This document shows positions 51,948 through 63,100 of a DNA stretch of 64,000 nt, one piece after another; within the stretch, counting starts at the first letter, position 1; each line of letters opens with the position of its first letter. The stretch comes from Lysinibacillus capsici. GTDB lineage: Bacteria > Bacillota > Bacilli > Bacillales_A > Planococcaceae. The notes beneath the pieces are model-generated. The model was not told the DNA's origin, searched no databases, and saw only the letters and a program-made list of their open reading frames with translations. The DNA is taken from contig NZ_PXXX01000013.1 of assembly GCF_003367505.1 (NCBI RefSeq), forward strand, positions 186,001 to 250,000, given 5' to 3'. Position numbers and translations under genes: made by a program.

Positions 51948-53414
51948 TTATTGGACGTCTTGCTCCTGACGACGAACTTTCCCTCGTTTAATGATGATGA
52001 CAACAAAGCCAATAAAGATCACCCATACTAAGCCAAGAGCCACCATATAAGGAGTGTTTAAGCCTTCATCATTGCGAACTTGATAAATTTCAACCATTTC
52101 TCTGTCTAAAATAACAGGATAGACTTCTTTTTCATTTAAGCGAACTTTTTCCTCATGTAAAATACCGTTCAGCATTTTCCCTTCACCAAGTTGTTCCGGT
52201 GTTAAGTCGACGCGTTGTGTTTTACCAGTATTATTAACCATGATTACCCACTTTTCTTCGTCAGAAGAACGTGTAAAGACAAGAAGGCCATTTTCATTTG
52301 TAATGACTTCAAAATCACCATTACGTAAAGTAGCTGATTGATTACGTAAAGATTGAACATTTTTAATATAATCTATCAGTTCCTCGTCTGTTTTAAAGTT
52401 ATAAAGCTGGTGTGTATCTGGTTTTGCTTCCCCATTCATAGCAATTTCTGTCCCGTATTGTACGACAGGAATTCCTGGTAGCATAAATAAAGCACCCATC
52501 GCCATTTTTAAGCGGGTAGGTGGGAACATATTTTCATTAGCAGAGTCAAATGTAAAACGATGGGTTTCAAGTGAATCCACCATAATTTGTGTCGGTTTTT
52601 CTCCTGTGAAGGGTTCCATTAATTTAGAAGAATCCATATCCACGTTTTTAAATATATTACGATAGATATCTGCCGTTACAGGTGAGAAAGTTGCATCAAA
52701 GTCAGCATCGCTTTCTTCATTTGCTATCACATAAAGTGATGTTTTTGTCTCTTTTAATGCAGCTATTACTGCATTGATAAACGCTGTATCAGCCCCTGTG
52801 ATATTTGTTAAACGAATGCCACCGATGTCATATGTAGAAACAAATTCAGTTACTGCTTGAATAAGTGCTTCTTGCACATCCTTATTCGATAAATCCCACT
52901 GTACTTGTTCATTATTGGTAGATACAATCCAATCCGCTTTCGATGCATCCTTTGCCCACTCATGATTTGGACTCACATTTGTAAGTGGAAAATCCACCAT
53001 AATGGACATATTTTTCGCTTTGTAGGCCTCTACAGTACTTTGGAATTCTTCCGTTGTTCCAAAATGACGTTCTATTGTAGTATAACTTGTGGGCATTGAT
53101 CCATCATACTTCTCTGTAGAAAAAATAGGCCCAATGGAAACAATTGTATAGCCCATCTCACCGATAAATTTCAGTTTATCCTGTAAACCTGTAAAATCGC
53201 CCCCCGCAAATTTCGAAGGGTCCTGCGTATTTGTATCAAAATCGTTTGTGCCCGAGCCATTAAAGAAACGGTCAACGAGTAAATCATAGATGCTTTCTTC
53301 TGCTATTGTTCTAGTCGCTGATTCATCCGCATGTGCTACTGGTATAGTACTTACTAATGAAGTTGCTAATAAAAGTGATGCAGCCGTCGCACTTATCCAC
53401 TTCTTAAATTTCAC
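51948..53414 (-). CDS. Membrane-anchored GH13 alpha-amylase-like protein with degenerate catalytic residues
   Basis: This 488-aa protein has a signal peptide (cut near AHA-DE, residue 29), a GH13 barrel, a beta-sandwich C-domain, and a C-terminal membrane anchor (about 457-478) with a basic tail, so it is held outside the membrane. GH13 order is visible: VDRFFNG, DFPLTNVSPNH (region I), DIGGIRLTN (region II), ANEES (region III) and VDSLETHR (region IV). The region II nucleophile Asp is Thr203, and NHD of region IV reads SLE. It is probably not an active amylase; it could bind glycan. Confidence 0.85.
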   Translation of the reverse strand: MKFKKWISATAASLLLATSLVSTIPVAHADESATRTIAEESIYDLLVDRFFNGSGTNDFDTNTQDPSKFAGGDFTGLQDKLKFIGEMGYTIVSIGPIFSTEKYDGSMPTSYTTIERHFGTTEEFQSTVEAYKAKNMSIMVDFPLTNVSPNHEWAKDASKADWIVSTNNEQVQWDLSNKDVQEALIQAVTEFVSTYDIGGIRLTNITGADTAFINAVIAALKETKTSLYVIANEESDADFDATFSPVTADIYRNIFKNVDMDSSKLMEPFTGEKPTQIMVDSLETHRFTFDSANENMFPPTRLKMAMGALFMLPGIPVVQYGTEIAMNGEAKPDTHQLYNFKTDEELIDYIKNVQSLRNQSATLRNGDFEVITNENGLLVFTRSSDEEKWVIMVNNTGKTQRVDLTPEQLGEGKMLNGILHEEKVRLNEKEVYPVILDREMVEIYQVRNDEGLNTPYMVALGLVWVIFIGFVVIIIKRGKVRRQEQDVQ

Positions 53415-53560
53415 TGTTATTCCCTCTCTTTCAAACCAATCAACGTCATTTTACCAAATAACTCTGTCACGTCGCTATCTTTTCCAAAGATTTTGCGTAA
53501 AAGCGAAATGAATTACGACAAAAAGGTGTCAATTCCGTCTTCCGTTTTCGTTTACAAAAT

Positions 53561-53592
53561 AAAAGCCGTGAAGCAACTACTTCACGACTTTT
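53561..53592. terminator. Terminator of yisL
   Basis: AAAAGCCGTGAAG pairs with CTTCACGACTTTT (one mismatch), with T-run on the minus strand. It lies just beyond the yisL stop. Confidence 0.8.
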
Positions 53593-53598
53593 AAATCA

Positions 53599-53967
53599 TT
53601 ATGCTAAGAAATCTTGACCCATTGGCAGTTTAAATCCTAGGAACAAAGTGATTAATAGGAATACTGCAAATAAAATCCAAAACATAGCTGTTGGTTTATT
53701 TTTCTTTTGACGCACTAAGACCATTTCCATCATGCCAATTACAAGTATGCCACCTAAGAACTTAAATCCGTAAAGCATACCTTTACCATAGTCCATTGCC
53801 TCGATAAATAATGCCCCACCTGTGATGATTATTAGTACATAAAACAGACGTAATGTCATATGTAAGCCTTTTGATTGCTTGCCCATTAGTGCCGCAATTA
53901 AAAAGATGACAATACCTACTACCCACGTAGTAATATGCAAATGCGTTTGGCTAGTTAAAAAACTCAT
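53599..53967 (-). CDS. yisL: YisL-family (DUF1516) membrane protein
   Basis: This 122-aa protein has four hydrophobic segments, including HITTWVVGIVIFLIAALMG and LGGILVIGMMEMVLVRQKK, matching the UPF0344/YisL family, whose function is unknown. The ATG at 53967 has GAGGGGG upstream. It lies next to yisK as in B. subtilis. Confidence 0.88.
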   Translation of the reverse strand: MSFLTSQTHLHITTWVVGIVIFLIAALMGKQSKGLHMTLRLFYVLIIITGGALFIEAMDYGKGMLYGFKFLGGILVIGMMEMVLVRQKKNKPTAMFWILFAVFLLITLFLGFKLPMGQDFLA

Positions 53968-54128
53968 GATTGTCCCCCTCATTCTTTTTCTATCAAACTC
54001 TATCCTACCATGCGATGGAAAGGGTTTCAAATATTACAATAGTGTTCACACAATTTACATCATTTAAAACTTGGAATCCTTGCATCTCATAGTTTTTACT
54101 TCTGTTACTATGCCTTAAAGCAGTAAAA

Positions 54129-54157
54129 AATCCGCGGAGTATAGACTCACGCGGATT
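54129..54157 (-). terminator. Terminator of yisK
   Basis: AATCCGCG pairs with CGCGGATT, followed on the minus strand by TTTTTACTG. Confidence 0.75.
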
Positions 54158-54167
54158 GATATCATCA

Positions 54168-55070
54168 TTATTCAAAATGGTTGACTAAAGTACCAATTCC
54201 TTGAATAGATACTTTTACTGTATCTCCAGCTTTTAAGAATTGCGGCGGGTTCATCCCTTTGCCAACACCAGCTGGCGTACCTGTTAAAATCACATCTCCT
54301 GGCTCTAATGTTACATGCTGAGATAGGATGGATACTAACGTTTCAACAGAGAACATCATATCTTTCGTAGAGCCATTTTGACGTACTTCATCATTGACCT
54401 TTGTCACTACTGTTAAGTCTTGTGGATTTGGGATCTCATCCTTTGTCACAAGGTATGGTCCAAGAGGGCAAGTACCATCCAAGCTTTTACCCAAGAAGAA
54501 TTGTTTATGTTTCTCTTGTAAATCACGAGCTGTTACATCATTGGCAATTGTATAACCAAATACATAATCAAACGCTAAGTTTTTAGGAATGTTTTTGCCA
54601 CGTTTACCAATAACGATAGCTAGCTCACCTTCATAATCCATTTTTGAAGAAAGATCTGCATGAATGGAAATTGTTTGTCCATCTGCAGCAATTGCAGTTG
54701 GTGATTTTGTGAATACCATTAAATCCGTTGGTGCTGCCTCTGCACCCATTTCCTTTGCATGTTCATCATAGTTTTTACCAATACACATAATATTTTTAGG
54801 TGTACGTGGAATTGGTGAAAGCCATTCGATCTCTGTAAATTCACGTTTAAAACTATTAGCATTATCTGATTTTTCCGCTGCTTCTACTAATTTACGAATC
54901 TGTTCCACAAAATCAAAGCCTAAAGCAATGCCATCCACGATTGAACTTGAAAAAGAAGGGAGAACTTGAAGTTCACTTTGAATAGCGAGTACATCCCATA
55001 CCGCTTCTTCTTTTTTTACTTTTGGTCCAAAGCTTACATGTCCACCTAATTTGAATGATAAAATTTTCAT
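54168..55070 (-). CDS. yisK: Fumarylacetoacetate hydrolase-family protein YisK
   Basis: This 300-aa FAH-fold protein has the motif ICIGKNYDEHAKEMG, the metal-binding Glu-x-Glu and Asp set in SKMDYEGELAIVIGKRG and FDYVFGYTIANDVTARDLQ, and the end GDVILTGTPAGVGKG. YisK of B. subtilis is an oxaloacetate decarboxylase that associates with the cell-shape protein Mbl. AAGGAG is upstream. It is transcribed toward yisL. Confidence 0.92.
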   Translation of the reverse strand: MKILSFKLGGHVSFGPKVKKEEAVWDVLAIQSELQVLPSFSSSIVDGIALGFDFVEQIRKLVEAAEKSDNANSFKREFTEIEWLSPIPRTPKNIMCIGKNYDEHAKEMGAEAAPTDLMVFTKSPTAIAADGQTISIHADLSSKMDYEGELAIVIGKRGKNIPKNLAFDYVFGYTIANDVTARDLQEKHKQFFLGKSLDGTCPLGPYLVTKDEIPNPQDLTVVTKVNDEVRQNGSTKDMMFSVETLVSILSQHVTLEPGDVILTGTPAGVGKGMNPPQFLKAGDTVKVSIQGIGTLVNHFE

Positions 55071-55194
55071 GATTGAAAGAGCTCCTTCTTTTTTCTACAT
55101 AATACAACAATATGATAGAAATTACCTCATTTTTGCGACAACATTTTTATAAGTTGTTATATCTTCATAAAATATGCATGTGAAGAGGAATATA

Positions 55195-56361
55195 TTAACG
55201 CACTTCTACTTTTTGCTTATATGTTAATTTACGCCATATTGTTTCTAACGGTCCTTGTTTCCACTTAGATAACCAGATTTCTGCTATGATCATTTGCACA
55301 ACAATAATGCCGACAGCAATTAATACCCCTGTTTCTACACTTACTTTACCATACCAGCCAAAGCCAAATTGGTAGAATAAACAAGTACCTATAATAGATT
55401 GAAGAATATACATCGTTAATGACATGCGTCCGATTTTAGCAAAAGGACTAAGTAGTTTTAGCATTATTGGCACTAAGCAAAGTAACACAATGACCCCAAT
55501 ATAGCCCACCGATAGAACTGGGCCCCCTATGTATACCTTTAAATAATCTAGTAAATATGTTCTTGTAAACATAATAGATAAGCTTTTTATACCAATACCG
55601 ATGACCAATCCAGCAATTGCAAACGTCAGCCAGAGCCACTTCAATTCTTTAGCCCGTTCTACTAAACGCCATTTAGAGGCAGCGGCACCTATTAACATAT
55701 ACGGTAAAATCGTGAACAGTGCGACAAACCACATCTCGATGCCTGCCTGCGTCGATAAATCTGTTAAGCGTTGCAAAAAGGCATCTACCCAGTTTCCTGT
55801 CCCATAAGCTGTGATGGCCTTCTCTACTGAAACGATATCTAAGTAATCATCTACTTTTGTATTAAAATTTACAATCCCTACTACAAAGAGCATAAAAGCT
55901 TGCATCAAGCCATTAATAATCAAAGCACTCGCTAATAGCCAGATGGGACTCAATCGTAGTAAAAGCACTAAGAAAACGCCACAAAATGCATACATCATTA
56001 ATATGTCGCCCCACCAAATTAGCACAGCATGGATAAAACCAAAAGCAAACAGGATGGACAGTCTACGAAGCCCCAGCGTATAAAAGTTTTGTTGACGACT
56101 TTGAGCCTTTTGCCACTGCATGGCTAGCCCATAACCAAATAGCATGGCAAAAAGCGGGTAAAAGCTGCCTTGCACATAAATATCTATATTTTTCTGCCAA
56201 ACAATATCTGATGGGGTTGTAAACCATGATGCCAAATCAATATGCGGCATTGGCAAATAAAAGGTATACATATTTACAAGTAAGATACCTACTAAACTAA
56301 TACCTCGTAAAATATCTAATGTTGCTATTCGTTCCTGCAACATTGTTGGTTTTAACTCCAC
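55195..56361 (-). CDS. DUF418-family membrane protein (YeiB-like)
   Basis: This 388-aa protein has about ten membrane segments. The N-terminal block RIATLDILRGISLVGILLVNM and the C-terminal DUF418 part, GRMSLTMYILQSIIGTCLFY and GPLETIWRKLTYK, are typical of YeiB/YrkO-like proteins. These resemble acyltransferase-3 membrane proteins and are sometimes linked to export of modified compounds, but the role is unknown. The gene is likely transcribed alone between yisK and addA. Confidence 0.87.
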   Translation of the reverse strand: MELKPTMLQERIATLDILRGISLVGILLVNMYTFYLPMPHIDLASWFTTPSDIVWQKNIDIYVQGSFYPLFAMLFGYGLAMQWQKAQSRQQNFYTLGLRRLSILFAFGFIHAVLIWWGDILMMYAFCGVFLVLLLRLSPIWLLASALIINGLMQAFMLFVVGIVNFNTKVDDYLDIVSVEKAITAYGTGNWVDAFLQRLTDLSTQAGIEMWFVALFTILPYMLIGAAASKWRLVERAKELKWLWLTFAIAGLVIGIGIKSLSIMFTRTYLLDYLKVYIGGPVLSVGYIGVIVLLCLVPIMLKLLSPFAKIGRMSLTMYILQSIIGTCLFYQFGFGWYGKVSVETGVLIAVGIIVVQMIIAEIWLSKWKQGPLETIWRKLTYKQKVEVR

Positions 56362-56443
56362 AAAATAGCCTCCTCTTGACTAGCAGCTATGGTGAAAGCA
56401 GGGCAAGAAAAAACTTTGCCCCACTTTGCCCGTAACAAGTTCT

Positions 56444-59400
56444 TTATGCGTGTATGGTCTGTTCATTATCGAATAAAAATAATACTTTATCGTTCACCTT
56501 GATGTGTAAGATGGATTCAATGGCTTCGCTATAAACACGAAGCTGTACGGCATAACGACCTAGTATTTCCTTTGACAAGGCTGGCTCCTGCGCAAAATGA
56601 GATTGTATACGATCCGTTTTATAATCCAACAAGACCCAATTACCGTATTCATCCTCAAATAGGCAGTCAATGATCCCTTGCACAATTTGAGCATCACCAT
56701 CTTCATCGATTCTACTAATTGTAAACGGCATTTCTCTACGTATCTGCCTTGCGCGTTGAAAGCGTTGCCCTATTTCTGTCTCAAAAAAACGATAAATTTT
56801 CGCTTGCGGAACTACTTTGCCCTCCGCCTCTGTTAAAAGCTGTCTTGCCACTAAATCCTCCACAAAGTCCCTTACAGCATCGATATGACTAAAGCCATAT
56901 TGAGGAACATGCTGCATCACTGTGTGTACAGCTGTACCAATTTCAGCACCAGTTAGCTGTTGCTCCTGTAAAAAAGCGGGTCGAGGTGCAATGGACGAAG
57001 CCTTTTGCTTGATAGGAGAGGCAAAATAAAATTCAGGTTCCTCCTGGCGCTGTAAATTTTCTAATCGCTTTATTTCACTAACAGATGTTTTGGAGCGCTT
57101 TCTTGTAGATTTTTGATAGACATACTGCGCTTGAAAGCGGGTAGTGATTTCAGCCAGCAAGTCCTCATCCTCTTGCATCGCAAGCACTTGCTGTACTTCA
57201 TCGCCCATCGCCTCTATCTCATATGAATAATGCTTTGTATCGATGGCTTGAACCCACCAATGTGATTGATCCTCCACTTCTTTATAAGATGTGCTTGCTA
57301 CTACTGCAAAATCTGCATGTCTTGCTACTGCTGGGCCAACCCAGTCCAAATAGCTGTTAGCTCTTGCACGTAAATATTCTTGAAGCGGTGCATCCATTGG
57401 TAAACTTTGTGCGTCCTGCCAGTTGTCGCGTGTTTTCTCCCAGTTCTTCACTGAGCCTACTAAAATCAAACGCTCCTTCGCACGAGTCATCGCAACATAT
57501 AAGACACGCATTTCTTCTGCACGCATCTCCAGTTCTTTTTTCTCCTTCAATGCTAAAAACGGTAACGATGTATAGGTGATACGATTTTCGGGATCAATGG
57601 CCTTAACAGCTAGTCCAAAATCTTGATCAAACAAATAGGGTTGATGAAAATCCATTTTATTAAACGGACGTCCCATTCCTGCCACAAAGACGACTGGATA
57701 TTCTAACCCCTTGGAAGAGTGTATTGTCACCAGACGTACTACATCATCCTTTTCGCCAATTGATTTGGCCGTACCTAAATCATCGCCACGCGTACGCATA
57801 CGATCAATAAAGCGTAAAAAACGGAATAGCCCACGAAATGCCGTTTTTTCATACATTAATGCACGATCATGTAATACGCGTAGATTTGCTTGACGCTGTT
57901 TGCCATTCGGCATTGCCCCAACCATTTCATAATAATGTGTATCTAAATAAATTTTCCAAATTAAATCTGATAATGATCCACGACGTGCTAAATCACGCCA
58001 ATTTTCAAAGGCTAGCATAAAGCGTTGCAACTTCTCAAATGTAGTGGTTTGCACACCATGTCCTTCACTACGAATAAATTGTCGTAAAGCATCATAAAAA
58101 GGTACCTTTTGATCGGCTAAACGAATTTTCGCCAGCTCATTTTCCGTTAAACCAACAAACGGTGCGCGCAGTACAGAGGCTAAGGGGATATCCTGATAGG
58201 GATTATCGACTACCTTCAGGACATTTAACATAATCATTACTTCGAGTGCGTCAAAATAACCTTTAGATGATTCTGCATAGAGTGGAATCCCTGCCAGCTT
58301 AAATTCCTCTACTAAGTCTGTTGACCATGTCATCGAGCGCATTAAAATCACAATATCACTATACTTTAATGGTCGCTCTGTTTTTGTTTTCGTATCGTAT
58401 ACGGTTGTTCCATCTTCCATCATTTGACGTATACGATCGATAATAAATCGTGCCTCGTACTGTGATTTTTTTAATTCCTCTAGCTCCGTTGCCTCATTGC
58501 TTAGTTCTTCCAGTTCTTCTGGTGTTTCCTCTTCCTGTGGTGGATGCAATACGACCAGCTCAACAGGTATTTCTTTATCATCATAGGGCGCAGCAGGCTT
58601 TAGTGACGCATTGTCATTATACGAAATCTCACCGACACGCTCACCCATAATTTGTGCAAAAACATAGTTTGTAGCATTTAATACTTCTTTTCGACTTCGG
58701 AAGTTAGCGTTTAAATCAATTCGCATCCCCGTTACATCAGGTGACTCCAAGTATTCATTATATTTTCTCATAAAAAGCTTTGGCTCAGCTAATCGGAAAC
58801 GGTATATACTTTGTTTAACATCCCCAACCATAAAAAGGTTGCCATCTTGTTCTTCACCCGTTTTGACAAGCTGTAAGATGGTTTCCTGTAGCATATTGGT
58901 ATCCTGATATTCATCCACAAGTACTTCTTTAAATCGCTTTTTCATATCTAGTGCAACCGGTGATGGATGAAGTGCACCATCTATCTCTACCGTTAAAATT
59001 TGAAGTGCATAATGCTCTAAATCTGAAAAGTCAATGATTCCCCGTTCTAACTTGGCTAGTCGAAATTGTTCACTAAATGTAGTGGTCAATTCAACTAGCG
59101 TAGTAATGGTCGGTGCCATTAACCTTATTTCCTCAAGTAGCCGTGCAGGCGTACGAACAAAATATGTCTCCTTGATTTTATTCATCATTTTTTTGGCTGC
59201 TTCTCGTTTTTTCTTCGCGAGCTCCTGTAGCTCTACATTAACTAGTGCATCCTTCGATACCCGCTTTAAGGTAGACCATTTAACCGTTGCAAAATAATCA
59301 AATAGCTCCTGCCATGTCCCACTTTGACTAATGCGTATCCCTTCCTGAATCATAGCAAAATCTACCTCTGCCGTTTCTGCATAGGGTGCAGGTCCATCTG

Positions 59401-60160
59401 GCTGTAATGTAATTGTGCGCATTTCAGAAATTAACATAAACGCCTCTTCCAGACTATGACGTACGGTTAATTTGACGTATTGAGATAGCTCTAAATCATC
59501 GATTGTCACTTCCTCAGCTAATTCATAAGCTTTCGGCAGGCTCCAAAGCCATTTTTGAGGCTCAGCATGGACACGAGACGTATCATAAAGTTTACTAATC
59601 AGCGTTTCGATGGCTTGATCATCACGATCTGAGGTAAAGCTATCGACAAGACGATAGATGGCTTGTACGTGAGCCTCATTCTCCGCATCGTAGGCATCTT
59701 CTAAAACTTCTGCTAAAACATCATCTCGCAATAATGCTATTTCTGCTTCATTGGCAATACGGAAGCCTGGGTCTATATCAAGTAAGTAGGCATATTGCTT
59801 CACAATTGCTAAACAGAATGAATGTAGCGTAGAAATTTGTGCTTTATTCACAAGACTTAGCTGCCGTCTTAAATGATTAGATGTTGGATTTTCTGCTATC
59901 GCCTTTTCTAATGCCTCAGACATACGATGGCGCATTTCAGCGGCTGAGGCATTTGTAAAGGTCACTACCAATAGTTCATCTACATTGATCGGGTTTTCAG
60001 TAGCAATGACTTTTTCAATCATACGATTGATCAGAACCGCTGTTTTCCCAGACCCTGCTGCAGCCGAAACAAGCGTATCTTGACCGCTAGCATAAATGGC
60101 CTTCCACTGATCGTCTGTCCATGTGACATCTACTGGCTTAACAGGAATTGTTTGTACCAT
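56444..60160 (-). CDS. addA: ATP-dependent helicase/nuclease subunit A
   Basis: AddA (1238 aa) is the UvrD-type helicase and nuclease subunit of AddAB, which resects double-strand breaks for RecA loading and degrades linear foreign DNA. Walker A is VSAAAGSGKTAVLINRM near residue 32, with helicase motifs FKEVLVDEYQDTN (II) and GDVKQSIYRFR. The RecB-like nuclease end has GIIDCLFEDEYGNWVLLDYKTD (quoted as GIIDCLFED and LLDYKTD). Its ATG is 1 nt from the addB stop, so the two are translationally coupled. Confidence 0.97.
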   Translation of the reverse strand: MVQTIPVKPVDVTWTDDQWKAIYASGQDTLVSAAAGSGKTAVLINRMIEKVIATENPINVDELLVVTFTNASAAEMRHRMSEALEKAIAENPTSNHLRRQLSLVNKAQISTLHSFCLAIVKQYAYLLDIDPGFRIANEAEIALLRDDVLAEVLEDAYDAENEAHVQAIYRLVDSFTSDRDDQAIETLISKLYDTSRVHAEPQKWLWSLPKAYELAEEVTIDDLELSQYVKLTVRHSLEEAFMLISEMRTITLQPDGPAPYAETAEVDFAMIQEGIRISQSGTWQELFDYFATVKWSTLKRVSKDALVNVELQELAKKKREAAKKMMNKIKETYFVRTPARLLEEIRLMAPTITTLVELTTTFSEQFRLAKLERGIIDFSDLEHYALQILTVEIDGALHPSPVALDMKKRFKEVLVDEYQDTNMLQETILQLVKTGEEQDGNLFMVGDVKQSIYRFRLAEPKLFMRKYNEYLESPDVTGMRIDLNANFRSRKEVLNATNYVFAQIMGERVGEISYNDNASLKPAAPYDDKEIPVELVVLHPPQEEETPEELEELSNEATELEELKKSQYEARFIIDRIRQMMEDGTTVYDTKTKTERPLKYSDIVILMRSMTWSTDLVEEFKLAGIPLYAESSKGYFDALEVMIMLNVLKVVDNPYQDIPLASVLRAPFVGLTENELAKIRLADQKVPFYDALRQFIRSEGHGVQTTTFEKLQRFMLAFENWRDLARRGSLSDLIWKIYLDTHYYEMVGAMPNGKQRQANLRVLHDRALMYEKTAFRGLFRFLRFIDRMRTRGDDLGTAKSIGEKDDVVRLVTIHSSKGLEYPVVFVAGMGRPFNKMDFHQPYLFDQDFGLAVKAIDPENRITYTSLPFLALKEKKELEMRAEEMRVLYVAMTRAKERLILVGSVKNWEKTRDNWQDAQSLPMDAPLQEYLRARANSYLDWVGPAVARHADFAVVASTSYKEVEDQSHWWVQAIDTKHYSYEIEAMGDEVQQVLAMQEDEDLLAEITTRFQAQYVYQKSTRKRSKTSVSEIKRLENLQRQEEPEFYFASPIKQKASSIAPRPAFLQEQQLTGAEIGTAVHTVMQHVPQYGFSHIDAVRDFVEDLVARQLLTEAEGKVVPQAKIYRFFETEIGQRFQRARQIRREMPFTISRIDEDGDAQIVQGIIDCLFEDEYGNWVLLDYKTDRIQSHFAQEPALSKEILGRYAVQLRVYSEAIESILHIKVNDKVLFLFDNEQTIHA

Positions 60161-60161
60161 G

Positions 60162-63100
60162 CTATTTTATCTCCTTCCGAATTTTATCGACAATATCATT
60201 CGGCTTTGCTTGCATTAATTGACGATAGCTTTGTTTACCATCTGATGGATCAAATTGGCAAACCGCAGCAAATTGACAATAATCACATGCCGTTTTAGCT
60301 TTTAATTTATAGGGGCTAATGGCCGTATCACCAGATAAGATACCATTCCCTGCCTCCTGATGTTTACGACGAACAAAATGCTGCAACTTTTTCATATCAT
60401 TGACAGGAACTATACGCGATTGTGACTCAGACGGTGTCCCATCTTTTTTCATATAGACAGGAATGATTTTTGAATGTCCGCTACTTTCTTCCAATTGCTC
60501 GTCCATCGATAAAATCGCTTCAGCATTTTCAGATAGCAAACCTTTCATTTTATACTGCTTTAAACGATCCTCTTCTATTTCACTGTCCGTCAAATCTTTA
60601 TCCAGCTTCAGCATCGGATTATGGACATGGACATACAGTACCCCTGCTGGCTCTGCTTCACCTGAGAGCCAGTAAGAACTATTTTCCATTGCCACATCTA
60701 AATATGTTAGGACCTGTAAGGATAATCCGTAATAAACCTCATTTAAATCAAGGTCACGAGCTGAGGATTTATAGTCGACAATCCGCAAATAAGAGCGGTC
60801 ATCTATCGTTGCACTATCCACTCTATCAATACGTCCACGCATAAACATTTTCTTACCACCAGTCAAATCAATCTCTAATGGTGGTAGCTGTTCATGTTGT
60901 CCAGGACCAAACGACGCCTCAATTGCAATTGGTTTGAAGTGTGATACATTTGCATGCTGTGTCAGTGCTGTCATTGTACGCTCAACAATTCGAATTAGCT
61001 TACGCTGAATATAGCGATAGCGGGCACTGGATAATAGGATTTGATGGGAAAAAACTGGAACAATTTGTTCTACTGCTTGACGTGCTAATTGTTTAATTTG
61101 CTTTGTTGTTAAACGAATCCAAGATAATTGCTGACGATGTGTTTCCTCTGTAATCCACTTTAATGCCTCATGGAATAAGTCACCCATTGCAAACGTTTCT
61201 AGCCGATACTCAGCTCGTTCTTCAAGACGTAGGCCATACGTAGTGAAATGAGAAAAAGGACATCTGAAGTATTTCTCAATTCGCGACACACTGGATGTTA
61301 GCTTCTGACCATATAATTCCTGTGTAATATAGGTTTCAAGTGGCTCAGCCTCATTTTTATGGGTAATTGGATAAAGTACGCGGTCGAAAATGAGTGCCCA
61401 ATACGGATCTTGTTTATAAAATCTTTGTAAAGCTAGCCATTCTGGAGCTAGTTCACGGCTATGTTCAGCTTGACGTAGCTGTACCATTAGATGTGCCAAT
61501 GCAGTCCTTGGATGGCGTAAATATGATAAAACATCCCCATCTAGTAATTCAATCGGATCGACTACCACTCGTTCTATCGAAACACCACTTAATAAGCCAG
61601 CCTTTTTGTCATTTCCTATTATTTTCTTAATATAAAGTGAGGCTAGAAGTGCCTTGCCTTCCTCATCCGCCGTAGGATAGGTCATATACAATTTGTTAGA
61701 TGGCGTTGTAATAGCGCGATAGAACAAGAAATTTTCCTGTAATAAACGATTAGTAGAGGTAGGAGCAAGCTCATAGCCAATTTGACTAAACCATTCACGT
61801 TCGATATCTGACAACAAGCCCTCATACTCCATCCGAGTTGGATAAACACCATCATTCATTCCTATTACAAAAGCGACTTTGATATTGGATAAACGAGCTA
61901 AATCAACAGTAGCCACCATTACTTCATCAAGGGTTGGCGGAATTCTTGAAAATTCTAATGTATCAAAGCCTTCATCAAGAATTTTGGCTGCTTGCTCTAC
62001 AGACATCTCCTGCTCTCCAAACATATAAACGAATTGGTCAAGAACAGCAATCCATTCATTCCAAGCTTGTTCATGTTCACTTGCAGCTAATGCGTCACCT
62101 CGCTCTAGCTCACGATCTTTCATGGCTTGCAGTTTATCATATACCTGTAATGACTCTATAAATTCAAATAAAGCAGTCGCAATATCTCTGCCATTTTTGG
62201 CGCTATCAAGCTTGTCTTGTAAAAGTTTTAGAGGTTGGCGAATTTCATCTCGAATGGCCTCGATTTCTGCCTGCATTGCACGCTCCTCATCTGTTTGTAC
62301 ACGCGAATGGAATTCTAGACCTCGATATTTTTTATAAAACCAACGTGCCTCCTCAAACCATCGTTCACCATAGATGCCTTGTGCCAAGCAATAATTTTCT
62401 AATCGATCTGCTCGCTCACGCCAAATTGTTAGCTCCGCTTGTAATGGGAAAAACAAATCGGTTTTGACACTACGAAAAACTGGCTCATATTTCCAATTCG
62501 AGGTCATAACCTCCAAGGCTGAACGACTTAGCTCTATTAATGGATGATGTAGCATTGTCTTTTTTGTATTTGTAAAAATAGGAATTTCATATTGTTGGAA
62601 AATACTTGTAATAAGTGGATCGTAGAGATCTGCTTGTCTATACAAAAGTACGATATCCTGATAGCGAAAACCGTCTTCTCTTGTCAGTTTTGTTATTTCC
62701 CGGGCAATCGCATGTATCTCTGCTCGACGATTTGATGCTTCAAGCACGGTTACATCTCCTGAAGTTTTTATCGTTTGGGGCTCCAAAACAGCAAACTTTG
62801 CCTCCACATGCTGTAAATCTTTAGAATGAAATCTTTGAGTCTTATAAAAATGTAATGGTAATTCAACATCAATGCCCTCTTCTTTTGCTATATCATGAAG
62901 ACGTTGATTCGTTAACGCTGCTTCATGGAATAAAGCTTGTTCATCAAAGGCTTCATCCATATGATCAAATGGAAGGACGACAGTTACTTGCTTCGTTACC
63001 TTTAACAATTCACGAACCAGTTCTAACTCTCGCACAGTGAAAGCGGTGAAACCATCAATATAGATGGTCGCTTGCTTCATCGTTTCTGCATACTTCAGTT

